Positions 47,199 to 58,524 of a DNA stretch of 64,000 bases are shown in pieces (the stretch's first letter is position 1; each line of letters starts with the position of its first letter). The translations under genes and the position numbers were made by a program. The stretch is taken from the NCBI GenBank assembly GCA_022432975.1, contig CM039505.1, positions 21,397,338 through 21,461,337 on the forward strand. The letters run 5' to 3'. Origin of the DNA: Begonia masoniana (taxonomy: Eukaryota; Streptophyta; Magnoliopsida; Cucurbitales; Begoniaceae). The notes beneath the pieces are model-generated. The model saw only the letters and a list, made by a program, of their open reading frames with translations, was not told where the DNA came from and ran no database searches.

Positions 47199-49449
47199 TG
47201 TGACAGCCCGAAACTGGACCCGAACAGGATCCAAGAACCGAGCCGTCACTCCGGGACATTTAACAGAAAACGGGGACTATTTATTTTTTTAAACAAACAG
47301 AAAACAAACTGAACTTTTAAGAGTAAAACCTTAAAGCTTAACAGAGAAGGAGAACATTTCCGGGATTTGGAATGAGAACAGAGAAAAGGAAACAGTTCAA
47401 AACTAGACTACAAAATGAATGGCAGAAGGAGAAATGAAACAGTGCATTTGGCAGTAGCAGGAAAACAGGAAATGAAGGCGGAAGACTTAGGCGGAAGACT
47501 AGCGGAAGACTTAGTTTAAAAAAAAGCAGCAATGAATTCAAATAATAAATAAACCAATAAGACAGGAGGCAGGGCGGAATATGTAAATAGTGGATGATGT
47601 GAATAAGACAAAAGTGAACAGTAACCGGATGATGTATATAAAACGAAAGTGAACAGTGACCGGATGATGTATATACAACGAAAGTGAACAGTGACAGGAT
47701 GATGTATATAAAACAAAAGTGAACAGTGACCGGATGATGTATATAAAACAAAAGTGAACAGTGACCGGATGATGTATATACAACGAAAGTGAACAGTAAT
47801 CGGAAGACATAAATTTTGAAGGCATCGGTGGACTTAGATTTTACACTGGGCGGAAGACGTCGAATAAGACAAAATAGCTGACGTCACCGGAAGACATAAA
47901 TTTTGAAGGCAGAATTGAACATCTTTTTAACAGAAAGACATAAAAACAGTGGACATGAAAACAGAAGCATAAAACTTCAAACTTCAGAGACTGATTTAAA
48001 AACATAACTTTAACACATGTTTAAAGAAACACGACAAAACCACTGGCAGAAACTTAAGAAAATCAAGTTGCATGGACGGCTCTAAAACCAGAAACCATCC
48101 ATGCACAGGCCAACAGAAAATATTCCAAACAATTCCAGAATATTCAGAACATGAATTCAACTGTCAAATACAGAGGTTTTAAATATCGACATAGAATCCA
48201 TACATTGTTTTAAAATCTCAAAGACAGTACAGAAATTAACATGGATTTCCAGAATTCATTATAACAGAAGTTTTTAAAACCTAAATACAGAACTTCAAAA
48301 CCTTTCTTTCTCTGAACAGATTTATGTCTAGCTGCCACAAACACACCCCATGAGCTCGACCCGCTAACTACATCAGATCATCATCAGCATGAGGCACAAA
48401 GTCCTCGTTTACAGGATCCGTACCTACAACAGGGAGTTTAACTATGAGCCTAGAGCTCAGCAAGAACATACAATGCAGAGTGATGAACGTGCTATGCATG
48501 AATCCTTTTTAAATACATGAACATTACATTACATTACATTACATTTCACTGGACAGGAAGGTATAAGTGGGAGGAAGAGCTGGCGCAACAGGAGTACATA
48601 ACAGGATGCCAGTCCTTATCCACACTTAACCATACATTTCATTACAGGTTTTATCTTACTTAACTTCAAACAGTGTACAGAAAATATTTTCATAACTTTC
48701 AGAGAAAACGTGTATGCATGAACATTCATAGACAGGCAACAGAATAATAAGCAGAATAAGCAGAATATAAAACAGAATACACTTAACCTAAAACATAACC
48801 TATGGTTTAACTACCCAACAGAGATCTCGACAATATAAACCTAGTACCTCCGTATTGTAGGGCCTTAAGGGCCAAACCTATACGTATGAACTTACCTGTT
48901 GTCCGAAATGCAACAAGCTATGCGCGCACAACAACGTTGGTTCGCGAACCTATAGCATGCATAAACGGACATTAACCCTAAACATCACGAAACTAGCAAA
49001 TGAATAAACAAAAAAATCGTTTTCTATCTAAGATGATTACCTTAGACCGAAAAGCAGGAGGAAAATCAGAGAAGGAAGAAACTCCTTGCGTTGGTTTTCT
49101 TCAACCGAAAGAGAGAAGCAAAGAGGAAAATGAGAGAGAGCAGAGAGGGAAATGTCTCACGTAGGAGGAAGAGAAGGAAATGGGATACATGGCTTGTCTT
49201 CTTCCACAAGTTTGCCAAGTGTCAATCATCCATTTGATTTCTCCCACCAACCTTAATTTCTTCCTAATTTGCCCTTCCATTGGTTTTTAACCAAAACATT
49301 ATTTAGTTAAATCGATTCGGTCTCACGAATCACCCTCGTTCGACTAATCACATCGACAACTTTATTAAAAACAGTCATTACATTAATATCAGAGTAATCC
49401 TGCTTAATTATTCGGGGAAATAATTACACGGAAAATACCGGGTGTTACA
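47199..49449 (-). repeat. 5' LTR of element E
   Basis: 2251 bp, near-identical to 40476-42739. The same 35-bp array recurs at about 47609-47815. It lacks a repeated stretch present near 41860 in the 3' LTR. Confidence 0.94.
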
Positions 49450-49604
49450 TCGAATTTTGGACGAGGTCGGCGTAATGGGCGTCGGAGTTGGGCATAGTGG
49501 TAGTTGGAGTTGGGCGAGCTTCGGCGGCGAGGAAAGGGTTTCGACGGATAACCAAAGGTGCCAGTTTTAGGGTTTAAAAATCGCGAGGAGGGTGGCATTG
49601 TTCT

Positions 49605-49814
49605 AAACGCGGTTACCCGCCTCGAATGATGCGGGTACCCGCCTGACGTGGGGGGTCGACGGGTACCCGCCTACCCGCTCAATGGGGCGGGTACCCGCTC
49701 AACCCTCTGCGGGGGGTGCACGGGTATCCGTAGAGCTTTATTATGCACTTTCGATAGTTGAAGTTTTTTTTGTGTATTTTTCCGATAGTTCAAGCTTTTT
49801 TTTGCACTTAATCC
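49605..49814 (-). repeat. Right terminal inverted repeat of the MULE
   Basis: Inverted counterpart of 23153-23370: five or so GCGGGTACCCGC-type palindromes (49610-49735), then AGCTTTATT, CTTTCGATAGTTGAAG, a T-run, and GCACTTAATCC at the end. It is followed immediately by TAATTTAAA. Confidence 0.92.
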
Positions 49815-50499
49815 TAATTTAAATTAGTATGCTTTAAATTTTCTAACGATATTTAATGTTTTATTTCAATTTAAGATTTTGAATAATTATGTTGAATTTT
49901 ACTATTAAATAAAGTTTCATAAATTGTTTTAATTATGTGATGGTTTCAAGATTTTGACAAATTTATTACAAAGCTTCCGCGAAATTAAAGTTTTCAATTA
50001 ATGTTTAAATTATGATTTAACCCTCGATTTCAAATCAATTTGGAGAAAATTTTGGGATTTTTTCAAAATTAAGGTTTCAAATTGGAGATTTTAAAATGTG
50101 GTGTTACAACTCCCCACTAGAATCATTACTCTCAAACACAATAAGTGATAACCCACTAAACTAGTTTCACCATATTAGCTCGGAGCTTTAACCTTCTACT
50201 TCATCTTCCTTTTGCGTTATCACTCTGACGTGAAACTGAAACTGGCGATTGGACATCTGTAATAGGCTGACTCATCAGCTTTGATATGCACTTAGATTCT
50301 AACTTAAACTTTACCTAAGAACCTGACTTCTTCCGAGTCTTCTCAAACAATCTCTTAGCAAGTGAATTCATAAACTTAACAGTCATATAACTTGTAACTG
50401 TAGAACTCTGTAACACATAAATTTGCAAACTTCCGGTGTCCCTTTAACACAATGAGATCACCTCTACTGATCTTCACAATTCAACCTACAATGTTGTAC

Positions 50500-51620
50500 T
50501 TGTACCTTTTTGCATCCAGAGTACTCAACAAGATCTGATTTTTCTTCTATTGGAGAACATGTCACACATTACCCAGTGTTCTAACAACTCCATCAAACAT
50601 CCTGATTCTGATGGTACTAATACTAGCTACCTTATGTTATTACTCATTAAAACAACACCTTTAGAAATAGACTCATATGTCGAAAACCAATTATGATTCT
50701 AACTCATATGAAACAAAAACGTCATATCCAGAATTTAATCCTTGTTTAGCTTTGAGTTTCCTTCTGACACAACTAGAATATCTACATCACTATAATCTTA
50801 TTCTTTTGCAACAACAACTACATTGGATGTCATCAGTCGTTTTCCCTTCTAAGCAGTTCTCTTCTCATTTTGCAATTTTCAGCACTTAGATTTAATGTGC
50901 TCCTTTTATGATAGTAGTAACAACTTTTCTCCTAGTTCCAAGACTTTGATATGCCCTTCGAATCTGAACATCATCACTGCCTTTGTTGTTTAACTCTCTT
51001 GTTCTACCCCGAACGACGAGTCCATCTCCTCAATACTCTTATCCAATAATAATAAGTTTCATCTTATCTTTTGATAACAAGGCATCATAAAACTCTTTCA
51101 GAGATACACTTTCCCGACTGTATAAAATCGTGTCTCTGAAAGCACCATATAAAGCAGGCAAAGAGCACAATAAAATTAACCTCAAATCCTCCTCATCGTA
51201 CTTGTATCACATAGTCTCTAAATCCGAAACCAATTCATTGAATGTGATCAAGTGTTCTTTAACTTAACTACCTTCCATCAATTGATTACAATATAAACAT
51301 TGCTTCAGATACAGTTTACTCATCAGGGGTTTCTTCATATATAATTGCTTCAATTTAAACCATAAATTAGCGGCAATTTTCTCGCTCAGAACGTCCTGCA
51401 AAATCTAATTAGACAAATGCAGACATAGCAATGAAAGAGCCTTTCGATCCCACATAGCAATGAAAGAGCTTTTCGATCCATTCAATTTTTTTCCTCTTCA
51501 CTCCATAATATGGACATTTTATCAACCCCAAACAACACGTCGTCTATCTTCATATGTGAGAACAGATCTCCCATATTCACGTCATATAACTGAAACATCG
51601 TGTTTCGATTCAATCAGAAG
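50500..51620 (-). pseudogene. Copia K gag and gag-pre-integrase relic
   Basis: Minus translation gives, across several stops and shifts: MDRKALSLL, CLYCNQLMEGS, VKEHLITFNELVSDLETM, YKYDEEDLRLILLCSLPALY, and DTILYSRESVSLKEFYDALL, in the normal order of copia gag (UBN2-type). A knuckle-like SCYYYHKRS near 50935 has lost cysteines. YVLQSSTVTS near 50400 matches the gag-pre-integrase end. A 30-bp tandem duplication at 51423-51482 (CATAGCAATGAAAGAGC twice) disrupts the first part. Confidence 0.85.
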
Positions 51621-52471
51621 ATATCAAGCTTGAACGAACACTTTGCTCAAAATAACGGCTTTAATAGAAAATACAATTCAAAATCCCAAATAATACTGAT
51701 ATCCCAAACAATGTCAACTCCAACTAAAGAAACTGGCCCAAAGATTAGATAAATCCAACAAACGAATCAAAAAAAAAAAAAAAATCAATCTCCAGAATTG
51801 TTGTCCAAAATCACCCTTTCTTCACTAGACAAAAGATAGAGAACAAAAAACCCAGTAAAAATCAGAATCTTTTCACAACGAATCTTTGAATTTGAGACTA
51901 CTAGACTTTGAATTTCGACAGAAGCAAATCGGAACTCTGTACAGAGACTTTGCTCTGACGACGACTTTCTGATCAAAGCTCTTCTTCTCTGCTGAAGAAG
52001 ATAGACGCCATGTTCTTTGTATGACTGAGCCTACAGCAACGAAGTTCCGGGCTGCGAGTGGCAACTCTGAATAGAGGCTGCACAAAAGAGATTGGACATG
52101 GCCTACAGCTACCCTTGCGACACAGAAAAACTAATCGAGGGAGGACCGACGACTTCTCCTCGTGCGGCGAAATGATTCTCTAGTGTTCTCGGAGGGCGAC
52201 GCAAGCGACGAAGACTCAAAGGGGCTGCCGGCGACTTGGCTGGTCGACGGCTTTCTGGGCAAGCTGCTGCGGAGTTAATTCTCGCTTCGTTGATTAAGGA
52301 GAACAACGTCAACGACGAAGGAGAACAAAAAAAAGGAAAAAAATTTCCTCTTTCTATTTTCTTTTTCTTTTTTCCCTAAAAAAATTGCAACTTTAATTCC
52401 AGAAATTGCAAACCTAAATTCGGTTAATACTTTGATAAATTGAAACTTGATTTTCAAAAACCTTCGAGGAT

Positions 52472-52483
52472 GCTTTGATACCA
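52472..52483 (-). other. Primer binding site of copia K
   Basis: Minus TGGTATCAAAGC, two bases from the LTR. One mismatch to the initiator tRNA-Met site. Confidence 0.8.
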
Positions 52484-52485
52484 AT

Positions 52486-52709
52486 TGTTGAGAATGAAAT
52501 GTTAAATAAAATAAATGTGAAAAAACAAGGACACTAAAATTTACGTAAAAAATCCTAGAGCCGAAAAATCACGGATGCATGAGAAATTTATTAGTCAGAA
52601 ATCAAGGTACAATTGAATTTTGTAACTCATGCATCAATATATAGAGAAAACATAAAATTCTAATATTGATATATGGGCTCAACTCGAACTTACAAGATAT
52701 TGGGTCACA
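52486..52709 (-). repeat. 5' LTR of copia K
   Basis: 224 bp, TG..CA on both strands, short as in many copia elements. A TATA-like CTATATATTG on minus is near 52636-52645. The hAT duplication starts in the very next base. Confidence 0.78.
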
Positions 52710-53474
52710 TCGAACACTAGGCCTGGGCAGAATCTGCCCGAGGACCGAGAACCAAACCGGATCACCAATTTCGGTCCTAAATCTTCGGTCCTCGGTCCGG
52801 CTTCGGTTTTCAGGCTGAGACTAAGATTCCCACTGGTTTGGGTGTAAAACCCCGAATTAATAATCCGGTTTGTTAATCACATACTCTGATTGTATTAAGA
52901 AAATTCTAGGGAAACTTAAAATTTCCACTCAACAACTAAAACTTGGAATTTATTTAAAAACATCGAAAACTTGCAGCGGAAAAATATTCGTGTAAAACAA
53001 GGTTAAAACAAATTACTAAAACAATACTTATGTAACAGTTAAATGATAGAAACCATCGGCCAAAAGAAACGAGGACATAAAGGTCTTGAATATTTAAATG
53101 TCTTAAAATTTCAAACACATCCTCCGCCAAATAGTCCCAGCTGTAATACCCCGTTTTACGGAATATTATTATTTTAATATAAGTGGCATTTTTGTAAATA
53201 TGCTAAATCAGGTCCGTTTTACGAAAAGAAAGCGTTATTAGGATCCTATCGATTTATTGGAATTTTAAGGAAATTACGAGAATTTTCGGAGTAACAACGA
53301 TATATTTCGATTAATTACGTTTCTCGTAATATAATTTTAGTAAAAATAGTAAACGAGGTCCGATTCACGAACGGACAGTTTTAATAGAACCCAGATAATA
53401 AGTTGGATTTATCGGCGAAATAAGAAATTCGAAACAGTTGAAAACACGAGAGGTAGTGACGTTCAATAAAATAG

Positions 53475-53478
<4 letters not shown>

Positions 53479-53513
<35 letters not shown>
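53479..53513. repeat. (ATT)n microsatellite
   Basis: About twelve ATT units in LTR G. Confidence 0.95.
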
Positions 53514-53541
53514 TAAAAAATAAATAAATAAACAATAGAAA

Positions 53542-53571
53542 TCGACAGAATAGCCGAGGCTATTCTGTCGA
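53542..53571. repeat. Perfect inverted repeat in LTR G
   Basis: 14-bp arms TCGACAGAATAGCC and GGCTATTCTGTCGA around GA. It lies after an AATAAATAAA run and before a GAGA-rich tract, as at 18755-18781. Confidence 0.9.
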
Positions 53572-56500
53572 GCCCGAGCCCGAGCGCGAAGGGAGAGGAG
53601 AGGAGAGGGAGACGACGGCGACCGACGGCCGGTTCATCGGCGTTCTCCGACGTTCTCCGACCAGACAACGGCGGCGTGGGGCTCCGGCCTGTTTCCGCGC
53701 ACGAACCGAAGGTATGGCCGGTTTTCTCCCTGTTTTCGGTTCGATTTAGGGCCGCGAAGAACGAGCTCGATTGAGCTCTGATTTCCGGCGGCTTTTGGCC
53801 GTTCTTGGCGTCAAATGACCGGGCTTAGGCCGGCGAAGGTCGCCTGGCCGTGTTGTGCTCGAATTGAGTGAAAAATCAGAGAACCCGATTTGGGGATTTC
53901 GGGTTTTGGTGTGTGTAGCCTCTGAATTTTGATTGTTTATGCTAATTGAGGGTGTGAGTGGTTGATTGGTGAAGAAATTGATGAGAATTGATGGAAAATC
54001 GAAAATGGTGAAATTCCCGGTTTAGGGCAGATTCGGGTTTTTGGATTTTTGACCTAGTTAGAGTTGTTTGTTTTAAAATTCCTTTTGTCAGATTAAAATA
54101 GGTTATTAGAGGAGTACGTGGCCGCTGGAATCGTTCGATTCCGATAACCGACGCAAAAGTTACGCGCGTTCGAAGTTTTGGGTCGGTTTTACCGAACCCA
54201 AATTGGTGGTCCGTTTGGTTAGGTTTTAGTTGAGTTAAAGCTTTAGGAAATTCCTTAGTTAAGAATTTTGTTAGTTTTGAACATTAAATTGTTTAAGCTC
54301 GTATTAACGACAAATTGATGAAAATTGCATAGGTGAACAACGCTCGTGGACAGAACTAGAGTTGCGACGGACACGAGGTAAGTTCTCGTGACTTGCTGTG
54401 GCCGATAGGCCTACACCATATGTCGTGTTTCGTTGTCGAGGATATTTGGAGTTATGTATGTTTATTCGCTTTGGTTGGGTAGTTTAGTATTAGGCCTTTT
54501 ATAGGTTATGCTTGTATTGTTTGATGGTATGCACTTTGTATGTTTATGTTATGCTTTTACTGTCATGCATCACTGTTTTATAAAAGTCATGAAAAATGAA
54601 TTTAAGCATGAGTTCACGAAAAGAAACGAATGAAAGTAAAGTGAAAGAAATGAACGAAAGTAAAGGAAATGTGATGACATGAATTGAGACGACTAATATG
54701 AGATGACTATGACGACTAATACGAGATGACTATGACGACTTAAATGAGACGACTAATATGAGATGACTATGATGACTTAAATGAGACGACTAATATGAGA
54801 TGACTATGATGACTTACATGAGATGACTATATGATAAATGAATGCATGATATGATAAATGAATGTATGACATGATAAATGAAATGAATGCATGATATGAA
54901 AAATGAAAGTATGACATGATAAATGAAATGAACGCATGATATGATAAATGAAATGAACGCATGATATGATAAATGAAGGAATGTATGAACTGAAAAATGA
55001 GACGACTATATGATGAATGAATGAATGTATGAACTGAAAAATGTGACGACTATCTAATAAATGAAATGAATGTACGATATGATAAATGAATCGAATGCAC
55101 AGAAATTTATGAAAATTGCATATACATGTTCATGCATTATCATTTACGTAGAATTTACTGAGATTTATTCTCATAGGCGTCCTTATGGTGTAGGTGAACC
55201 CGAAACAGGTGAGGAAGACATTCCTCTGTTAGATGATCACGCTGGTTGAAGAAGGATACCCGTCGGAGTGCGCTGGCGCAGTCGATGCTTAACCGACCCG
55301 TGGGGATTTACGTATGTATTTTGAGGGTATTGAGATATTCTGGGTGAATGATGGATTAGTTAGATAAATTTGTATAGTCGAACATATTAGGATGTTTGGT
55401 TCTGATTAGGTGTTAGATTTTTACGTTGATCTTTCAAATGTTTGTTTAAATCATTAATTTAACGTTATGGGAATGCTTTTAGTTTAATTGGTAGTTGGTA
55501 CGTTTTAGGGTGTTTGATTCTGTTTAGTTGATAGATTTGTTTTATAAAACGTTTGTTAAGGTTTTTATTTGGATTTTATGAACTGCTTGGTGCTTTTGTA
55601 AACAGGAGGATATGTCACACTTTTAAACGGAACCATGCAGTTTGTTTTCGTGAAAATGTACTTCATTTTAATCGTGTTTAGAGTCGGATTTGGGCAGAGT
55701 TACGAGAACGTATGAATGTTTGGAAAGTTTATGTAAAATGTATAATTAAAATGTAGATAGAAATGATATTGTGAAGATGTGATGAATTGATAAATTGAGG
55801 AATGATAGAAGGTTGAGTGGTTTTATGTAAACTGTTTTTGTATGATAAATGAATTTTCTTTAAAGGTTTTCGAGGATGTTTTTAATTGATTTAGAGGCTT
55901 AAAAAGAAAAATTTTATACGGGAGATTAAGAATAGTTTGAGGGTTGTTACACCAGCGGTAGAAGCAGAAACAGAAGACTTCTTCTGCTAAATAGTGTCAG
56001 CGGTAAAAGCAGAAACAGAATGCTTCTTCCGCTAAACAGTGTCAGCGGTAGAAGCAGAAACAGAATGCTTCTTCTGCTAAACAGTGTAGCAGTAGAAGCA
56101 GAAACGAAATGCTTTTTTCGCTAAACAGTGTCAGCGGTAGAAGCAGAAACAAATGCATCTTCCGATTGACAACATCTGCCGAATGACAACATCTGCTGAA
56201 TAACAACATCTACCGAATGACAACAGGACAACATACTGACCATATATACTCTAAACAAAAGACAACGCTGACTACTAAAAGAACTTGTAAATTTTACCGT
56301 AATCATTCATAATAACTTGACTCCATGAAACGCTTGAAATTCAGTAAGGACTACAGTTAAAACCATCAATGTATCATTATCCAAGTAACTTAAAAAAAAA
56401 ACATAACGGAAATATTAAAACTATCACTGTCATAAAAATTCTCAGCACACATCAACAAAACACTTGTCCACTAAAACTTCACCTACTGACATTAGTTAAA

Positions 56501-58445
56501 CCGCCTCATCAGTACACAAAACTGTGACATAGATGTGCTCCATCAACTTCATCTACCCTTCTGTAAACTCGGAAAACTCACATGTTGAAAACTCAGCACC
56601 TACATCACAAAACTTATCTATTAGCCTAATGTTAAATAAGTAGAGTAAAATTAAATGAAGTACTGAAACATAAAACTTAATCATGCAGTTTCTACTTTCA
56701 GAACTCAGTTGTATTCGTTTTATGTTGATCCCTCTGTACAATGGGAGGTGGATTAATTTCCCAAGGTCTACATCCTCTACTCGATTAAGGGGCGGATTAG
56801 TTCCCTTAATAGTTGATCTGATCCCTTCTTCGATGGGAAGTGGATCAATTTTCCCAAAGTCATACATCCTCTTTTCGATTAAGGGGCGGATTAGTTCCCT
56901 TAATAGTTTGTTTGTTACAACCTGTTCATGCCTTACCATGCCATTACATGTAAATTCATTTTCGTACTCATTCAATAAAACATGATGCATGACATACTGG
57001 AAACATTCAAGCATGCATACACCTACTGTTTTGTGATGTAGACCCGAAGGCACACACATACTCCACTTACCTGGTTTCCTGAGAGATTCCTGGTTGTAAG
57101 CTACTTTAAGAGTTGGCTCACCTAAAACATAAGCACAACATTACTTAACTTCATTCTAAACTATCCAGAACTTTAAGGGAAACTAGTTTGGAGGTTCTGT
57201 TATTCGTACATTCTGATTCACTACAAAACCGAACTCAACTCTCACTCCCAGTATTCTCAAAATACGCATCTACAATCTTCTCTACTATCTATAATCACTA
57301 AAACAGCGAGAGATCGAAGTAAAACTCACCTAAGTCGGAGAAGAATCGAAGAGGAAGTCGCCTCGAGGAACCACTGAGCTTGAATACCGAATGAGGAAAT
57401 GAGAAACAGTGGCGGCTAAACATTCATTAAACCCTCCATTTATAACACTTGCTCCACAATTACATTTATGCCCTTGACTAACCAACTTTAACCTATTTAA
57501 GCAACCAATCAAATTTACTTAATTCTATAAAAATAAAAGACACAAAATAATACTATTAAAAATCAAGACTGACAATTACCGGTTGCTACATTAGGTCCAG
57601 TCCTCGGGCTCAAAATCCCAAAAAATTGGGACTGAACTGAACTCTTAAAAATAAAAATAAAAAAACCGAAGTTACAGGGCTCGAATGGACTCAATATTGA
57701 AGGCAATTTTCCTTCAGGCTTCAGTCTCGCTCCTCCCTCAGATTTTCCTTCAGTCTTGTCTCGCTACGACACTCCTGCCTAAGCCCCAGCCCCAACCTCA
57801 GCCCGTGCTCTCCCTCTCCCTCTCACTCTCGACGCTCAAGCTTGCCCTCGCACTCGGTCCCTCACTCAGATTCGCCCTCGGTACCTCGCTCAGGTTCACC
57901 CTCGGTCCCTCGCTCAGCGACTTAGCACTGCTCACCTCGGCTCACTGTTCGCAGTTCGCACTAGTCGCAGGTGCTGTTGAATCTTTTTGCTTTGATTAAT
58001 TTTGATCGCTTTGTTCTACCGTTTTGGATTTTTTGTGAAGGATTTTTTAGTGTTTATGATATCGTCCGTTTGGCGTTTGTTGCTGTGTCATTTCCCGATC
58101 ATTTTTTATGCCTTGATGTTAGGAATTCTTTCTTCTTGTTTAAGTTTTTTTTTCCCTGAAGAGTTTGAGAAATTTAATTGGTGTCTGTGATTTATTGCCT
58201 TTTATGATCATCCAAATTCTATTCATTTCCGTGTCAATCTCAACTAGTAAATATTGCAATTTACTGTTTTAAAAAAAATAGGAATATGGTGGGAGAAACC
58301 GGGATCAGACTGAAAATTTTGGTCCGGTCCCGGTCCTTCCCAAGACCAGTTTTGGGATTCAGGAAAAAAATTTCAAATCTTCTGCCCGATTTCGGCCCGA
58401 GCTCAGGACCGAACCGAACCAGACATGCCCACCCTTATCGAACAC

Positions 58446-58524
58446 TAACATCCTTTATTATACTCATGTTATTTTATGGCGAAGATGTTATTGCTACACG
58501 CAATGCTTTTTAACTTATAGATCA
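58446..58524 (+). pseudogene. Copia J reverse transcriptase relic
   Basis: Plus frame LTSFIILMLFYGEDVIATRN corresponds to the copia catalytic region, with YVDD decayed to YGED, then a stop and LIDQ. The hAT inserted just upstream (its duplication lies in this frame) and LTR I just downstream. Short but in the right order with the next pieces. Confidence 0.7.

Larger units (their letters stand above)
40476..49449 (-). mobile_element. Element E: young full-length Tekay-type chromovirus
   Basis: 8974 bp: LTRs 40476-42739 and 47199-49449, perfect duplication TCGAA (40471-40475, 49450-49454). Primer site TGGTATCAGAGA (minus) at 47183-47194 and purine tract at 42740-42752. LTRs differ by few bases and a small indel near 41860, so it is among the youngest insertions. 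It belongs to the D1/D2/I LTR family and is the only copy here with coding regions. Coding lesions: one stop, one deletion with frameshift, and two changed functional residues. Confidence 0.95.
40338..49598 (-). pseudogene. Short proline/arginine-rich ORF split by element E
   Basis: Not recognised. Minus frame MPPSSRFLNPKTGTFGYP starts at 49598, runs to element E's right duplication, and continues at 40475 with LPKSSEIRAPKSTK to a stop near 40338 once E and one TCGAA copy are removed. It would be about 90 residues, basic, with no domain. Composition is GC-richer than the MULE interior, as in host gene fragments carried by Pack-MULEs, but it could also be a leader exon of the Transposase_32-like gene. 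Confidence 0.4.
23153..49814 (+). mobile_element. Mutator-like element (MULE), 26.7 kb with nested insertions
   Basis: The ends are inverted copies beginning GGATTAAGTGC. They are flanked by the perfect 9-bp duplication TAATTTAAA at 23144-23152 and 49815-49823, the length typical of Mutator transposition. Inside are a mudrA-type transposase on plus, a Transposase_32-like gene on minus, and a short ORF in the right arm. Subtracting D1, D2, A and E with one duplication copy each leaves about 6.9 kb. The transposase is broken, so movement would need a helper. The element inserted into solo LTR F. Confidence 0.93.
21538..50108 (+). mobile_element. Solo LTR F, split by the MULE
   Basis: Segments 21538-23152 and 49824-50108 form one LTR of about 1.9 kb, from TGTAATAACT to GGTGTTACA. 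The flanking duplication ACTCC is perfect (21533-21537 and 50109-50113). No internal region or partner LTR is present, so it is a solo LTR. A TATA-like CTATATATAG at 21811-21820 and an LTR-type GGCTACGGCC then GATGTAG|GTG order support plus orientation. The MULE sits between the two segments. GACCCGACC/CACTGTTCA near-repeats fill 22195-22325. Confidence 0.85.
50114..52709 (-). mobile_element. Ty1/copia element K, decayed, 5' half
   Basis: Minus-strand copia: 5' LTR 52486-52709 (TGTGACCCAATA to CTCAACA on minus), primer site at 52472-52483, a long leader (about 51620-52470) and decayed gag. Pol is missing beyond the gag-pre-integrase stretch. LTR F begins at 50108 and carries the ACTCC duplication. 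Its left half is not recognised beyond LTR F, so the element is only partly present. The flank after its 5' LTR is relic J. Confidence 0.75.
53142..55951 (+). mobile_element. Solo LTR G inside LTR H
   Basis: 2810 bp, TGTAATACCCCG to GGGTTGTTACA, perfect duplication CCAGC (53137-53141, 55952-55956). From the left: an ATT microsatellite (53479-53513), a hairpin, a GA/GC-rich leader, donor GAAG|GTATGG at 53712, mini-exon 54333-54377, GGCCGATAGGCC, a GAGACGACTAATATGAGATG array (about 54680-55090) and acceptor ending 55193. Confidence 0.92.
52843..57590 (-). mobile_element. Solo LTR H in the hAT, split by LTR G
   Basis: On minus it begins TGTAGCAACCGG and ends GGTTTTACA; flanks TTGGG and TTAGG differ by one base. 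Net length is about 1.9 kb. Same family as LTR A and retrotransposon 2. Mini-exon 57071-57121 on minus lies between TTTTAG and GTAAGT. A 45-bp array (GTCAGCGGTAGAAGCAGAAA) is at 55953-56145. Confidence 0.85.
52718..58437. mobile_element. Non-autonomous hAT element with nested LTRs
   Basis: Ends TAGGCCTGGGCA and, inverted, TAAGGGTGGGCA, flanked by the perfect 8-bp duplication TCGAACAC (52710-52717, 58438-58445). Eight-base duplications and TGGGCA-type ends are typical of hAT transposons. Without solo LTR H it is about 1.0 kb and has no transposase. Subterminal GGTCCTCGGTCC-like words occur at both ends. The CT-rich right arm (57685-57999) gives a low-complexity leucine/serine/proline frame that I do not call a gene. 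Confidence 0.88.

Noticed and set aside
52109..52484. Minus ORFs in the copia K leader
   Set aside because: Position between primer site and gag, and absence of any domain, fit an untranslated leader; no start fits gag.
57685..57999. Plus ORF rich in leucine, serine and proline
   Set aside because: Low-complexity CT-rich hAT arm with repeated CTCGGTCCCTCGCTCAG words; no domain.
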